Positions 25,517 through 34,111 of a stretch of DNA of 64,000 bases are shown in pieces (position 1 is the stretch's first letter; every line of letters begins with the position of its first letter). The position numbers were made by a program, and so were the translations under genes. The stretch covers positions 1 through 64,000 of the forward strand of contig NZ_LNQC01000049.1 of NCBI RefSeq assembly GCF_001651855.1, in the 5' to 3' direction. This DNA comes from Sinorhizobium americanum. Lineage in GTDB: Bacteria; Pseudomonadota; Alphaproteobacteria; Rhizobiales; Rhizobiaceae. A model generated the notes under the pieces. That model had not been told where the DNA came from, did not search any database, and saw nothing but the letters and a program-made list of their open reading frames with translations.

Positions 25517-26554
25517 TTACGAACCGAGCTTCTTGGCTTCGGAAACAGCCTTCTGGACTTCCGAGCGCTTAGCGTCGTCGAGCGGCGTCAGGCCGCGTTC
25601 GGCGAGGTAGCCATCGGGGCCGAGAGCGCCGTCAGAGACGAACTCTTCGAGGAATTCCTTCATGCCCGGAATAACGTCGCGGTGAGCGTTCTTGATGTAG
25701 ATGAACAGCGGACGAGCGACCGGATAGGAACCGTCGGCGATCGTGTCGAAGGTCACTTCAACGCCGTTGATCTTGACGTCCTTCAGCTTGTCGGAGTTTT
25801 CGTAGAGGAACGAATAGCCGAAGATACCCACCGAGTTCGGGTCGGATTCGAGGCGCTGTACGATCAGATTGTCGTTCTCGCCGGCTTCAACGAACGGGCC
25901 GTCCTGGCGCATGCGCGAGCAGACTTCCGTCCACTTCTTCTCGTCGGCCTTCTTCAGGTCGGCCATGCCCGGCAGGCCCTTGCAGCCGTCGTGCATGACG
26001 AGTTCGACGAAGGCGTCACGCGTGCCGGAGGTCGGCGGCGGGCCGAAGGCGACGATGTCCGTTGCCGGAAGCGACGGGTCGATGTCCGACCACTTCTTGT
26101 TCGGGTTGGCGACGAAGCCGCCCTTGCCATCCGGGAGTTCGGCGGCGAGAGCCTTGAAGATCTGCTCTTCGGTCAGGTCCCAGTCTTTTTCGTTGCCGCG
26201 AGATACGGCGATCGAGAGGCCGTCATAGCCGATCATCGCTTCGGTGATGTCGGTAACGCCGTTGTCGGCGCAGAGCTTCACCTCGGATTCCTTGATGGCG
26301 CGCGAAGCGCCGGTGACGTCGGCGAAGTCTTCGCCAACACCGCCGCAGAATGCTTTGAAGCCGCCGCCGGTACCTGTGGATTCAACGACCGGAGCAGTCT
26401 TGCCGGACTTGTTGGCGAACTCTTCAGCAACAGCCTGCGAATAGGGGAATACCGTCGAGGAGCCGACGACCTTGACCTGATCGCGAGCAACAGCGACGCC
26501 AGCGGTGCTCAGCATGATTGCGACGAGCGCACAGCTTCCTAGATACTTCTTCAT
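25517..26554 (-). CDS. pstS: PstS, periplasmic phosphate-binding protein
   Basis: 345 residues with a clear signal peptide (MKKYLGSCALVAIMLSTAGV, cleavage after AVA near residue 23). VVGSSTVFPYSQAVAEEF and STGTGGGFKAFCGG are phosphate-site loops of PstS. First gene of pstSCAB-phoU-phoB-phoB-like, preceded by a good Pho box. In an arsenic setting its phosphate/arsenate selectivity matters for how much arsenate enters, but that cannot be read by eye. Confidence 0.96.
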   Translation of the reverse strand: MKKYLGSCALVAIMLSTAGVAVARDQVKVVGSSTVFPYSQAVAEEFANKSGKTAPVVESTGTGGGFKAFCGGVGEDFADVTGASRAIKESEVKLCADNGVTDITEAMIGYDGLSIAVSRGNEKDWDLTEEQIFKALAAELPDGKGGFVANPNKKWSDIDPSLPATDIVAFGPPPTSGTRDAFVELVMHDGCKGLPGMADLKKADEKKWTEVCSRMRQDGPFVEAGENDNLIVQRLESDPNSVGIFGYSFLYENSDKLKDVKINGVEVTFDTIADGSYPVARPLFIYIKNAHRDVIPGMKEFLEEFVSDGALGPDGYLAERGLTPLDDAKRSEVQKAVSEAKKLGS

Positions 26555-26615
26555 GGATTGTCTCCCTGGAATTCGGATTGACGCATCGGCGTCGGCATCC
26601 CTTTAGCCCCCGCAC

Positions 26616-26644
26616 ATAACAGTTTTGTGACAGTTTTGTTTCAG
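26616..26644 (-). promoter_or_regulatory. Pho box of the pst-pho operon
   Basis: On the minus strand there are three 7-base repeats at 11-base spacing: CTGAAAC (26638-26644), CTGTCAC (26627-26633) and CTGTTAT (26616-26622), with AAAA linkers. It lies 62 bases upstream of the pstS start. This is the best Pho box in the window. Confidence 0.85.
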
Positions 26645-26780
26645 CCTGGAGAACTATCAAAATCGAGGGTTTTCGTTCGCACAGGCGTTGCCGAGAACCC
26701 GGCCGCTGATCAGAAACCTCCTGCGACTGCTTCGGGCGGCGAACCTGCCATCCGGGACCAGCGTATTGGACTTCCGCTGT

Positions 26781-26866
26781 CCACCCGACTGAGACGATCG
26801 GAAGCGGACAAAATGCCAGCCCAGTCCGGGATGTCGACTCCTCTCCCTCGCCTTGAAAGGACACGA
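26781..26866 (+). repeat. Dispersed direct repeat, copy 1
   Basis: This stretch (beginning CCACCCGACTGAGACG) is clearly related to 30850-30932, same orientation, with scattered substitutions and one 3-base length difference; the shared core includes ATGTCGACTCCT and CCCTCGCC. No gene is convincing in the surrounding 26645-26994, which otherwise holds only the leader of the toxin-antitoxin operon. Confidence 0.7.
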
Positions 26867-26994
26867 ACTGCAGACGAGGAAAACAAAGGCCGTGCTGAGC
26901 GTGTCCTGAAGAGCTTCGGCAATTTCGTCTGTTTCGTTTATTGCGCCTATTGCGAATATAGGGTAGAAATGGATTTCAATGGAGGGTTATCAAA

Positions 26995-27453
26995 ATGACA
27001 GTTCCAGCAGCGGCTCAGGAACTGGGCGGGCGCTTGCCGTCGGCCTCCGAGAAAGCTGCCGCAAACCATCTGCGGAAGATCCTGGCGGCACACGCTACCG
27101 GCGATGCAAAATTGCGCCTACTCGATGATGAGACGCAGCAGCCAACGGAGATTACCCTCACCCCAGCGCTGTCCAGTTTACTAATGGAGCTGTTGCGTCA
27201 CATCGGAAAAGGTGACGCGGTGACGCTCGTTCCCGTCAGCAAGATGCTGACGACACAGCAAGCGGCGGACATTCTCAATGTATCGCGGCCATTCCTGATT
27301 TCCCTCCTCGATAGGGGCGAGATCGAGTACTCCCTTGTTGGTCGACATCGAAGGATTCAGGCGGATCTCCTTTTCAAATACAAGAAGGAGCGCGACGAGA
27401 AGCGGAGTAAGGCCCTTGCAGATCTTGCCGAGTTGGACGCGGAGTATCTGTAG
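26995..27453 (+). CDS. Helix-turn-helix antitoxin of an HTH/PIN toxin-antitoxin pair
   Basis: 152 residues. The C-terminal half has an excisionase-type helix-turn-helix (MLTTQQAADILNVSRPFLIS, about 82-101, then GRHRRI as the wing). The N-terminal half is helical and ends in a charged tail (KKERDEKRSKALADLAELD) that could wrap the toxin. The toxin gene starts 2 bases after the stop. This pairing of an MerR/Xis-like DNA-binding antitoxin with a PIN toxin recurs in proteobacteria. It probably represses its own promoter. Confidence 0.8.
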   Translation: MTVPAAAQELGGRLPSASEKAAANHLRKILAAHATGDAKLRLLDDETQQPTEITLTPALSSLLMELLRHIGKGDAVTLVPVSKMLTTQQAADILNVSRPFLISLLDRGEIEYSLVGRHRRIQADLLFKYKKERDEKRSKALADLAELDAEYL

Positions 27454-27455
27454 GC

Positions 27456-28046
27456 TTGTTCGCTAATCGCTTCACTGCCTTCGTAGACGCATGCACACTA
27501 ACAAGTGCACTAAAGCGAAATCTGCTGCTGACCCTTGCGGAAGCGGAGTTTTTCCGCCTCCGCTGGTCCGCGATCATTCTTGATGAGACTCAGAAGGCGA
27601 TCGAGAAGATCCTGGCCGATAAGGACGTCGCCGATGCTGCCGTACGGGCGTCGCGAGCAAGAGCAAGCATGGAGGCCGCATTCGAGGAAGCGATGGTCTT
27701 TGATTTTGATCAGTTCCTCTCCGCTTGCGAAGGTCTCCCCGACAAGAACGACGCGCATGTCGTTGCAGCCGCTCTGAAAACGCAGGCCGCTGTAATCGTG
27801 ACCGATAATCTGAGAGACTTCCCCGAGGAATTGCTTCGCCCGCTGAACCTCGAAGCAAGGTCGGCGGATGCTTTCATCGCTGATACAATCGCCTTGGATA
27901 CCGGCAGAGCGGTAGCGGCGATCAGGCGCATGAGAGAGCGCTTCAGAAAGCCGGAAAAAACCGCCCATGTCCTGCTGTTAGATATGGAGGCGAACGGCCT
28001 GACAGAAACCGTGGACGTCCTAAAGCCACACATCCTCTCGCTTTAG
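27456..28046 (+). CDS. PIN-domain ribonuclease toxin
   Basis: 196 residues with the PIN acidic residues in order: Asp11 (FVDACTL), Asp43/Glu44 (ILDETQ), Asp99 (LPDKNDAHVV) and Asp117 (VTDNLRDFP). These would hold Mg for RNA cleavage, as in VapC-type toxins. The N-terminus requires a TTG start (TTGTTCGCTAAT), coupled to the antitoxin stop 2 bases upstream. It is longer than VapC (about 130 residues), with a C-terminal helical extension after about residue 140. RNA target unknown. Confidence 0.82.
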   Translation: MFANRFTAFVDACTLTSALKRNLLLTLAEAEFFRLRWSAIILDETQKAIEKILADKDVADAAVRASRARASMEAAFEEAMVFDFDQFLSACEGLPDKNDAHVVAAALKTQAAVIVTDNLRDFPEELLRPLNLEARSADAFIADTIALDTGRAVAAIRRMRERFRKPEKTAHVLLLDMEANGLTETVDVLKPHILSL

Positions 28047-28508
28047 GTTCAAGGAGGAGTCCTGTGCCCTCCCCTGCGCGGCGGGGTGCAACTCCATAGT
28101 CGTGTTCGCGTTAATACATTATGGGCGATCGCTGACGATGCTGTTTCCGCACAATGGGTTAAGGGCGGCGGCTGGAATATGAGCATACTTGTGCCGTGGG
28201 TCATGCGTTTTACAATAGACACAGCTACATTAGTTACACCTTAATAGACGCTTGACGCCTCGTAAGTGTGGGAGCAATGTAAACCGCCGTAGGGGTGACT
28301 CCAGATACGGAAGTATTGCGAACGAACCGATCTGCAGTAAAGCAGGACGGAGTCCTGCTGCGTTCAGCTCATATGTCGAATCGGAAACGTATTGTTCTAG
28401 TTGTCGCCGATTGTGATTTTAATTCCGTGTGCGCGCTGGCTCGGCCGCGACCACCGCATCAATATTTAAGAATATTTGGAGTGCCTCGGGACCAGGGGAG
28501 GAAACGCC
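28047..28508. other. Intergenic, no gene recognised
   Basis: About 460 bases of lower GC between the PIN toxin and the VCBS remnant. No frame with a start, a ribosome-binding site and a recognisable motif was found. A strong AGGAGG near 28053 follows the toxin stop but leads to no gene. Confidence 0.5.
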
Positions 28509-29009
28509 ATGCCCAATCGCAGGCCTACGATCGTCACCAAATCCACCTCGAAAAGCGGCAGTTTTTCGGAGCGCTCCGGGCTCGAGGGCAGCAATTTGTC
28601 AGATACAGCGTCTGGGGTCATCGTATTTGCTGACCAGGACAAGAATGACACCCACACTGTAAGTTCCTCGTTCGGCACGGCCACGGTTTCAGGCGGGATG
28701 GCCGTCTCACCTTCCACCATCGCTCAAGCCGACGAGATCGCAGCCGCCGACTTCGCCCTTAACGACGTAGCCTGCCTTTTTGAGGAAGCCTTTGACGGGC
28801 AGATAAAGCGATGTTTCCAAATGCCTGCAGGTTTAAGTGAAGAATCGGTCCATAACTACATCGATCCGCTCGTAAGGGACACCCATCATCGGGGCCGAAG
28901 CGCGTACACGGTTTGGGTTGTTGAGGCAGCTGCCAACGCAGCCTGCGGCGATCGGCCACCACTTTGCCGCCGACATTGGTACGATACTCTTGAACCGAAT
29001 CGAACGTAG
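28509..29009 (+). pseudogene. Remnant of a VCBS-repeat secreted protein
   Basis: 166 residues from an ATG with GGGGAGGA upstream. Residues about 32-62 (LSDTASGVIVFADQDKNDTH, then TVSSSFG) match the VCBS bacterial-adhesin/RTX repeat, which normally occurs many times in proteins of thousands of residues. Only one copy is present and the rest has no recognisable fold. The most likely reading is the 5' end of a large secreted adhesin or RTX-type protein cut short by rearrangement. A small intact secreted protein is a less likely alternative. Confidence 0.55.
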
Positions 29010-29146
29010 ACCCCGCGAACAACATTGCCCGAGGATGTACTTGCCTTTCAGGGCTCGACCTGGAGCTGAGCGGCCGGATTAAATAGGCGGCTCCACTAAT
29101 TAACGAAACTGGCATTTCATTTAATAAGTCGACATGCTAATTAAAG

Positions 29147-30346
29147 GTGGCACACTTAGCTGAACTGGAACGTGCCTTGAGAAACGACGTCGCTAGTGAC
29201 AAACGCCTTGGTCGTTTTGTGGAGACTGCGGTTGGCGGCGAACGCGTGAAGGCTTTTGTACCCCCACCTCTCCCCCCTACTCCCCCGATCGAAATCACTG
29301 GCCTATTAACGCACCTCAGTGCGGCTGAACGCGCCCTGGGACGACTTGATGGCGTTTCCATCCTACTGCCGAACAAGGAACTGTTCCTTTACATGTACGT
29401 GCGCAAGGAGGCGGTCCTGTCGTCCCAAATCGAGGGCACGCAGTCAACACTGTCCGATCTCCTTCGCTTCGAGACCGAAGCAATCAGCGGTGAGCCTGTC
29501 GACGACATCCGCGAGGTCTCGAACTACGTCGACACCATGATGTTCGGCCTAGAGCGAATGCGGCAGTTGCCCCTGTCACTGCGCCTCGTGCGGGAAATGC
29601 ACCAGCGGTTGCTGGATAGCGGTCGCGGCGGCACAAAGAGCCCCGGCGAATTCCGCACCTCACAGAACTGGATCGGCGGCACGCGGCCGGGAAACGCGAT
29701 GTTCGTACCTCCTCCGCCAAATGAGGTCATGACCTGCCTCGGTGACTGGGAAAGATTCATTCATGAGGACACGCCGGGCATTCCGCCGCTGATCAAAGCG
29801 GGCCTCATCCATGTCCAGTTTGAGACCATTCATCCTTTCTTGGATGGCAATGGTCGCCTCGGCCGACTTCTGACCACTCTCTTCCTTTGCGCGACAGGCG
29901 TGCTTCGACAACCTCTGCTCTACATCAGCCTTTATTTCAAATCGCGCCGGGCCGATTACTACCGGCTTCTGCAGGAAGTCCGAGAATATGGAACGTGGGA
30001 AACCTGGCTTGAGTTTTTTCTGGAGGGCGTGGCCGAGACAGCGGATCAAGCTTTTGAGACCGCCAACCGTATTGCACGTCTCTTCGACGACGACCGGGAA
30101 CGCATCGTGAGGGAATCGGAGCGCACAGGATCGGTCCTCCAGATCCACGAAGTCATGCGCACGAGCCCCTATCTGACTGCAGCCTCCGCGGCGAAACGAA
30201 GCGGTCTCACGGTGCCGACCGTGAACGCAGCGCTCGACCAACTCCAGAAACTTGGCATCGTCGAAGAAGCCACCGGGCGGCGCCGTGGCCGGGTGTTCGT
30301 CTATCGCGCATATATGGACATTCTCAGCGACGGCGCGGGCAGCTAA
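29147..30346 (+). CDS. Fic-domain protein (probable AMPylase) with inhibitory helix and winged helix
   Basis: 399 residues from a GTG. N-terminal domain with the autoinhibitory motif SSQIEG (92-97), fitting S/T-x3-E-G/N of class II Fic proteins. The catalytic loop HPFLDGNGRLGR begins at His229. A C-terminal winged helix (about 335-395, TAASAAKRSGLTVPTVNAAL) suggests DNA binding or autoregulation. Fic enzymes transfer AMP to a hydroxyl on a target protein, here unknown. It is close to a toxin-antitoxin pair but has its own spacing, so it is a separate unit. Confidence 0.9.
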   Translation: MAHLAELERALRNDVASDKRLGRFVETAVGGERVKAFVPPPLPPTPPIEITGLLTHLSAAERALGRLDGVSILLPNKELFLYMYVRKEAVLSSQIEGTQSTLSDLLRFETEAISGEPVDDIREVSNYVDTMMFGLERMRQLPLSLRLVREMHQRLLDSGRGGTKSPGEFRTSQNWIGGTRPGNAMFVPPPPNEVMTCLGDWERFIHEDTPGIPPLIKAGLIHVQFETIHPFLDGNGRLGRLLTTLFLCATGVLRQPLLYISLYFKSRRADYYRLLQEVREYGTWETWLEFFLEGVAETADQAFETANRIARLFDDDRERIVRESERTGSVLQIHEVMRTSPYLTAASAAKRSGLTVPTVNAALDQLQKLGIVEEATGRRRGRVFVYRAYMDILSDGAGS

Positions 30347-30501
30347 CGTTGCGTGTACAGCTGGTTGGTTCCAGGTGATACATTATGCGATCATTTTGGC
30401 CCAGAACGGGAACATCCGAACATCCTCCCAACAAGCCGAGCACAAGGCGCGTGAACTGCTCCCCCTCGACGCAAGGTGACATGCTCTCTGAGCGCGCTAA
30501 T

Positions 30502-30750
30502 TTAAAGAGTTGATGGAAACCATGTTGTAACGAAGAAGGAGAGTGCAATCGCCCACGTTGCGGTCAGAACCTTTGCCTCTCGTTTTCTGTGGGTGAAGAA
30601 ATAGCTGAGATATCGCCCATGCTTGTCCATAAGAGGCAAGTCTTTCAACACAATGCACCCGATCAGGACGATAAAGAGAGATGCAGATCCAAGTGCACTC
30701 ATTCCAAACACACTCGTAAGGGAGCCATTTGGACCGACCATTTCTTGCAT
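30502..30750 (-). CDS. Possible small membrane protein
   Basis: 82 residues from MQEMVGPNGS, with two predicted membrane segments (about 15-36 and 62-80) separated by a basic loop (THRKREAK). No family recognised and the start is uncertain; MVGPNG 9 bases later is equally possible. It stands alone, converging on the Fic gene. Coding status is plausible from the two clean hydrophobic stretches, but not secure. Confidence 0.4.
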   Translation of the reverse strand: MQEMVGPNGSLTSVFGMSALGSASLFIVLIGCIVLKDLPLMDKHGRYLSYFFTHRKREAKVLTATWAIALSFFVTTWFPSTL

Positions 30751-30849
30751 CTCCGATGCTCTCCGCTGTTCAAGTCCAGCGCAGTTGCCTTGGACCGCGC
30801 CGTTCGAGCATATCACTGTTTCAGCATCAGGTGGCTTGACGACCGCTCA

Positions 30850-30932
30850 CCATCCGACTGAGACGGTCAGAAACCGGCAACACGCCCCAGTCCCGAATGT
30901 CGACTCCTGTCCCTCGCCACGAGCGAAAACGA
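30850..30932 (+). repeat. Dispersed direct repeat, copy 2
   Basis: Related to copy 1 at 26781-26866, same orientation (begins CCATCCGACTGAGACG; shares ATGTCGACTCCT and CCCTCGCC). The two copies are 4 kb apart and bracket the toxin-antitoxin, VCBS and Fic genes. The reverse strand of both copies encodes a similar short peptide (GVDIPDW versus GVDIRDW, then SDRLSR), which suggests a mobile intergenic repeat or a decayed small gene. Confidence 0.7.
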
Positions 30933-31021
30933 ACCCAAGACCCCAGGATTTGCAGGCCGTCTCGCCACAAACTGGTAAGCGTGGCGTTATGGCCGCCTAC
31001 CGGCGACCGGCCTAGAGTGGG

Positions 31022-31053
31022 ATAGTGTCCACCAAGTGCTAAGTGGACACTAT
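31022..31053. repeat. Perfect 11-bp inverted repeat upstream of the IS66-type tnpA relic
   Basis: ATAGTGTCCAC (31022-31032) and GTGGACACTAT (31043-31053) with a 10-base loop, 12 bases before the tnpA reading frame. It could be an operator, a hairpin in the leader, or a terminal inverted repeat of an inserted element. Confidence 0.6.
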
Positions 31054-31064
31054 GGCGGTATCTA

Positions 31065-31411
31065 ATGTCGGGAATAAGCGAAGCGGCGAAGCGCGGTCGA
31101 CGAAACTGGTCACTGGAAGACAAATGGCGAATTGTTGAAGAAGCACAGTTTCCCGGCAATTCGGTCGCGGAGGTGGCGCGCCGGCGCGGGGTCAACAGCA
31201 ACTTGCTTTTCCGATGGATGCGGGCAGCCGAGGCTGGACAACTCGGTCACCGGCCGGCTTCCCTTGTGCTTCTGCCGAAACTCACCTGGACTTCATTCCG
31301 ATCGGCGTATTTGGACGAGGCGATGACGAAGGGCCTGCCATGACAATACAGCCAATTAATGAGAGTTCCCACGGGACTTCACGTTTTGAAATGAACGGTC
31401 ACTCAAAATGA
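31065..31411 (+). pseudogene. IS66-family tnpA (orfA) relic, frameshifted
   Basis: The first frame gives RRNWSLEDKWRIVEEAQFPG, then SVAEVARRRGVNSNLLFRWM, the helix-turn-helix of IS66 OrfA. Family similarity then continues in a different frame (DFIPIGVFGRGDDEGPAM) from about 31290, so a frameshift has split the gene. The partner genes tnpB and tnpC of IS66 elements are absent, so the element is a dead fragment. GTG or ATG starts are possible near 31065. Confidence 0.75.
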
Positions 31412-31499
31412 CTTCCTATTACGGGTCAGCGCGGTCATGTAACTGTTGAAGCTCGTCTGAGCCATCGCTCGACGACCAACGGACCAAAGAGCTGATTGC

Positions 31500-32879
31500 A
31501 TGGAAAACCCGGTCTCATTGACCCGCATCGTCGAAAACAGCGTCTTTCGGAAAGGTGACGTTTTCGTCCTCTTTGGCGAACTCTTCGGTCGCGGGTACGC
31601 GACTGGCTTGGTTGACGAAGCTCGGCGGGCTGGAATGGAGATTGTCGGAATCACGGTCGGGCGGCGCGACGAGAACAACGCACTGCGGCCTCTAAACGCC
31701 GAGGAACTTTCTGCCGCCGAAGGCCGATTGGGCGGCAGGATTATCAACATACCGATCATGGCTGGCTTCGATCTCGACGCTCCGGCAGGCGGCCCTACTC
31801 CGACTGATCTTCTCGCGACGATGACGCTGGAGAGCTGGCAGCATGACAGGCTCGACTGGGACTACCTTGAGCAATGCCGGGAGATCGCCACCTCTCGGTT
31901 CACGAATTCGCTTTCGAAGGTCATGGCCGTCCTCGACGGAATGATTGCCGACGGCCGCAATGTTTTCTTCGCCCATACAATGGCCGGAGGCATCCCGAAA
32001 GCGAAGGTATTCCTGGTCGTTGCCAATCGAATCTACAAGGGTCGTGGTCCCCGCCACATGTCGTCGCAAGCCCTGCTCGACAGCGATATGGGCAAGCTCA
32101 TCCTGCAGAATTTCGACGAAGTCTCCGCAAACACCTTTCGACATCTTATCGACTTCAGCAAGGCGATCCGGGAGCGCGTAGAGGCATCGGGCGGTCAGGT
32201 CCGCTATACGGCCTACGGTTATCATGGAACAGCAATCCTGATAGACGGCAGCTATCGTTGGCAGACCTACACCAACTACACGCAAGGTTACGCCAAGATG
32301 CGGCTCGAATGCATCGCGGAGGATGCCTGGGCAGCGGGCGTCAAGGCGACCGTCTATAACTGTCCCGAAATACGGACCAATTCTTCCGACGTATTCACCG
32401 GTATCGAGCTTCCCCTGATACCGCTGCTACTCGCCTTGAAGAAGGAGAATGGAGGCCAATGGGCAGAGGAGCAGTGGCGGGCCTGCCAGCAGCTTCTGGC
32501 AGACGGCTTCACGATGAAGGATGTGTTCCAAAAGATTACCGATATGCAAGCCGACGAGGTCATGCATCCGTTCTACGACTTCTCGGCGTGGCCGATGGCC
32601 AACAGCCAAGCACAGTCCGATCTGACCATCGGCACGTCCAACGAGATCACACAGATGCATCGGGACAGCAAGTTGATGATGAGCGACCTCCTGAGTGCTC
32701 TCGTGGTGGAGGCGACGGGGCAGCTCATTTTTGGCGCGTCTTCAGATCCAGCCGGTCCTGTCCGGTGGCTCAACCACGATATCGTGGCGCGCCGACTTAA
32801 CGCTTCCCACCTGCAAAAGGAGTCTCCCGCGCCGTTGATCGCGCAAGAGGCGAAAGACTCTCACCTTGAGGTGGCCTGA
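31500..32879 (+). CDS. Conserved protein, possible FabMG-type enoyl-ACP reductase family
   Basis: 459 residues, no signal peptide or membrane segment. The N-terminus has a Rossmann-like unit (VFVLFGELFGRGYATGLVDE, then AGMEIVGITVGRR), resembling NAD(P) folds of short-chain reductases. From memory, rhizobial proteins of this type are labelled enoyl-ACP reductase FabMG family; I could not verify this. It lies 1.2 kb before an acyl-carrier-like gene, which would fit, but the two are not an operon. The second half, rich in aromatic residues (YRWQTYTNYTQGY), is not recognised. Confidence 0.7.
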   Translation: MENPVSLTRIVENSVFRKGDVFVLFGELFGRGYATGLVDEARRAGMEIVGITVGRRDENNALRPLNAEELSAAEGRLGGRIINIPIMAGFDLDAPAGGPTPTDLLATMTLESWQHDRLDWDYLEQCREIATSRFTNSLSKVMAVLDGMIADGRNVFFAHTMAGGIPKAKVFLVVANRIYKGRGPRHMSSQALLDSDMGKLILQNFDEVSANTFRHLIDFSKAIRERVEASGGQVRYTAYGYHGTAILIDGSYRWQTYTNYTQGYAKMRLECIAEDAWAAGVKATVYNCPEIRTNSSDVFTGIELPLIPLLLALKKENGGQWAEEQWRACQQLLADGFTMKDVFQKITDMQADEVMHPFYDFSAWPMANSQAQSDLTIGTSNEITQMHRDSKLMMSDLLSALVVEATGQLIFGASSDPAGPVRWLNHDIVARRLNASHLQKESPAPLIAQEAKDSHLEVA

Positions 32880-33267
32880 GGAATCTTCGAACGCATCCAA
32901 ACAGACGAGTTTCGATGGCTCGCCTTTGAAGGAATGGAATGGACGGCGGCGGGAGAAGGGGCTTTCAACGACAGCAGGCGCCACCGCGTGGATCCGAATG
33001 TTGTTAAGGAGAGCATGACCGATCGCGATGGACGCCGGTTTGCGGTCGAATAGGGCGTTGGAAACGGCATTCAAACGTTGGCATGCAGATTGGTATGTAG
33101 CTAGCCCCCTTCGACCATTGTCACAAAGACTGGAGACATTCTAGCAGCCAAGCCTTTTATAGGCTTCTGTCTGGTGCGCTATCTCAAGGAGGAAAGGTTG
33201 CATGCGAGCGCAGCGATGAATAAGCTCCGCCGGCGGCACGTAAGCCGCTTCGTTGACGAGGATAAAG
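32880..33267. other. Intergenic region and probable cspA leader
   Basis: About 390 bases with no recognisable gene. The last 200 bases are likely promoter and a long 5' leader of the cold-shock gene, since csp genes commonly have structured leaders. No specific cold-box motif was identified. Confidence 0.45.
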
Positions 33268-33471
33268 ATGGCGACTGGTACCGTTAAGTTTTTCAACCAG
33301 GACAAGGGTTTTGGCTTCATCACGCCCGACAATGGCGGGGCAGATGTATTCGTCCATGTGTCGGCGGTGCAGGGCTCGCAGCCACTTCGAGACGGACAGA
33401 AGGTCAGCTACGAACTCGGTCAAGACCGCAAGACCGGGAAGTCGAAAGCGGAAAATGTCAGATCAGCTTGA
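33268..33471 (+). CDS. Cold-shock protein, CspA family
   Basis: 67 residues, a single cold-shock domain. RNP1 is KGFGFITP and RNP2 is VFVHVSAV, preceded by the invariant GTVKFFN. Binds single-stranded RNA or DNA as a chaperone or antiterminator. Start at ATGGCGACTGG with GAGGA upstream. One of many rhizobial Csp paralogues; nothing unusual except its location among degraded genes. Confidence 0.93.
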   Translation: MATGTVKFFNQDKGFGFITPDNGGADVFVHVSAVQGSQPLRDGQKVSYELGQDRKTGKSKAENVRSA

Positions 33472-33802
33472 TCTGGGCCTCTTCTCGCCCGAAGATGGCG
33501 GTCAGCAAGCGTCGCCCGTTTCTGGCGGCATCGGCGCCTTCGGCGCAAGTGCATGACGATCCAAGGACGCTCGAAGATGAGCATGACCAGCGCTCTCGGA
33601 ACAAGCGCAAGGGATTTCGGCACGTATCCAGGACACCATTGTAAGGAGAGATATGAGGCCGACGGGTTGTTTCGCTCGTCAGGCCAGTCCCTCAACGACG
33701 GGCGAGACTGTCTTCGATGGCCGCCATCCTGACGCGATAGGGTTCATTAGTTGCGCCTGCTATACTTCGACGGAACGCTTTACGCTCGAAGAGGACAAAC
33801 TC

Positions 33803-33988
33803 ATGTGGCTCAAATTGCACGACAACAATGGATCTATCTTCATCAACATGGACAATGTTACGCACTTCCAGCGGGTGGAAGGGCAGCGGCGAACGACCCT
33901 AACCTTCGTCACCAACAGCGGGAGCTGTGTGACGCACCAGGTTCAAGAGTCACCCGACGAGATCATGGAAATGCTGTGGGAAGAGTGA
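33803..33988 (+). CDS. Small conserved-looking protein, FlbD-like fold
   Basis: 61 residues: MWLKLHDNNGSIFINMDNV, then a beta-rich middle (RTTLTFVTNSG) and a final ESPDEIMEMLWEE. The order of a short N-terminal strand with NG, then N-x-D, then TLTF, then ESPDEI resembles FlbD-type small proteins, but flagellar genes are absent here and similarity is weak. An upstream in-frame start exists, but the predicted structure begins at this ATG. Confidence 0.6.
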   Translation: MWLKLHDNNGSIFINMDNVTHFQRVEGQRRTTLTFVTNSGSCVTHQVQESPDEIMEMLWEE

Positions 33989-34111
33989 CACAGGCCCGCA
34001 CTTCACGGCAGGGAGGGAGACCGATGAGTTGGTAGAAACGCGAGGGAGTCCTAGACGCGGGAAATTTCAGGATTACCTTCGAGTGACGCCTCACACCAAG
34101 AGAGGGCACCG

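Noticed and set aside
26627-26998. Plus-strand frame of 123 codons before the antitoxin
   Set aside because: It runs through the Pho box and a dispersed repeat, has no ribosome-binding site and no motif.
33455-33556. Short frame overlapping the end of the cold-shock gene ([16 protein letters not shown])
   Set aside because: It is short, overlaps cspA out of frame and lacks a separate ribosome-binding site; probably chance.
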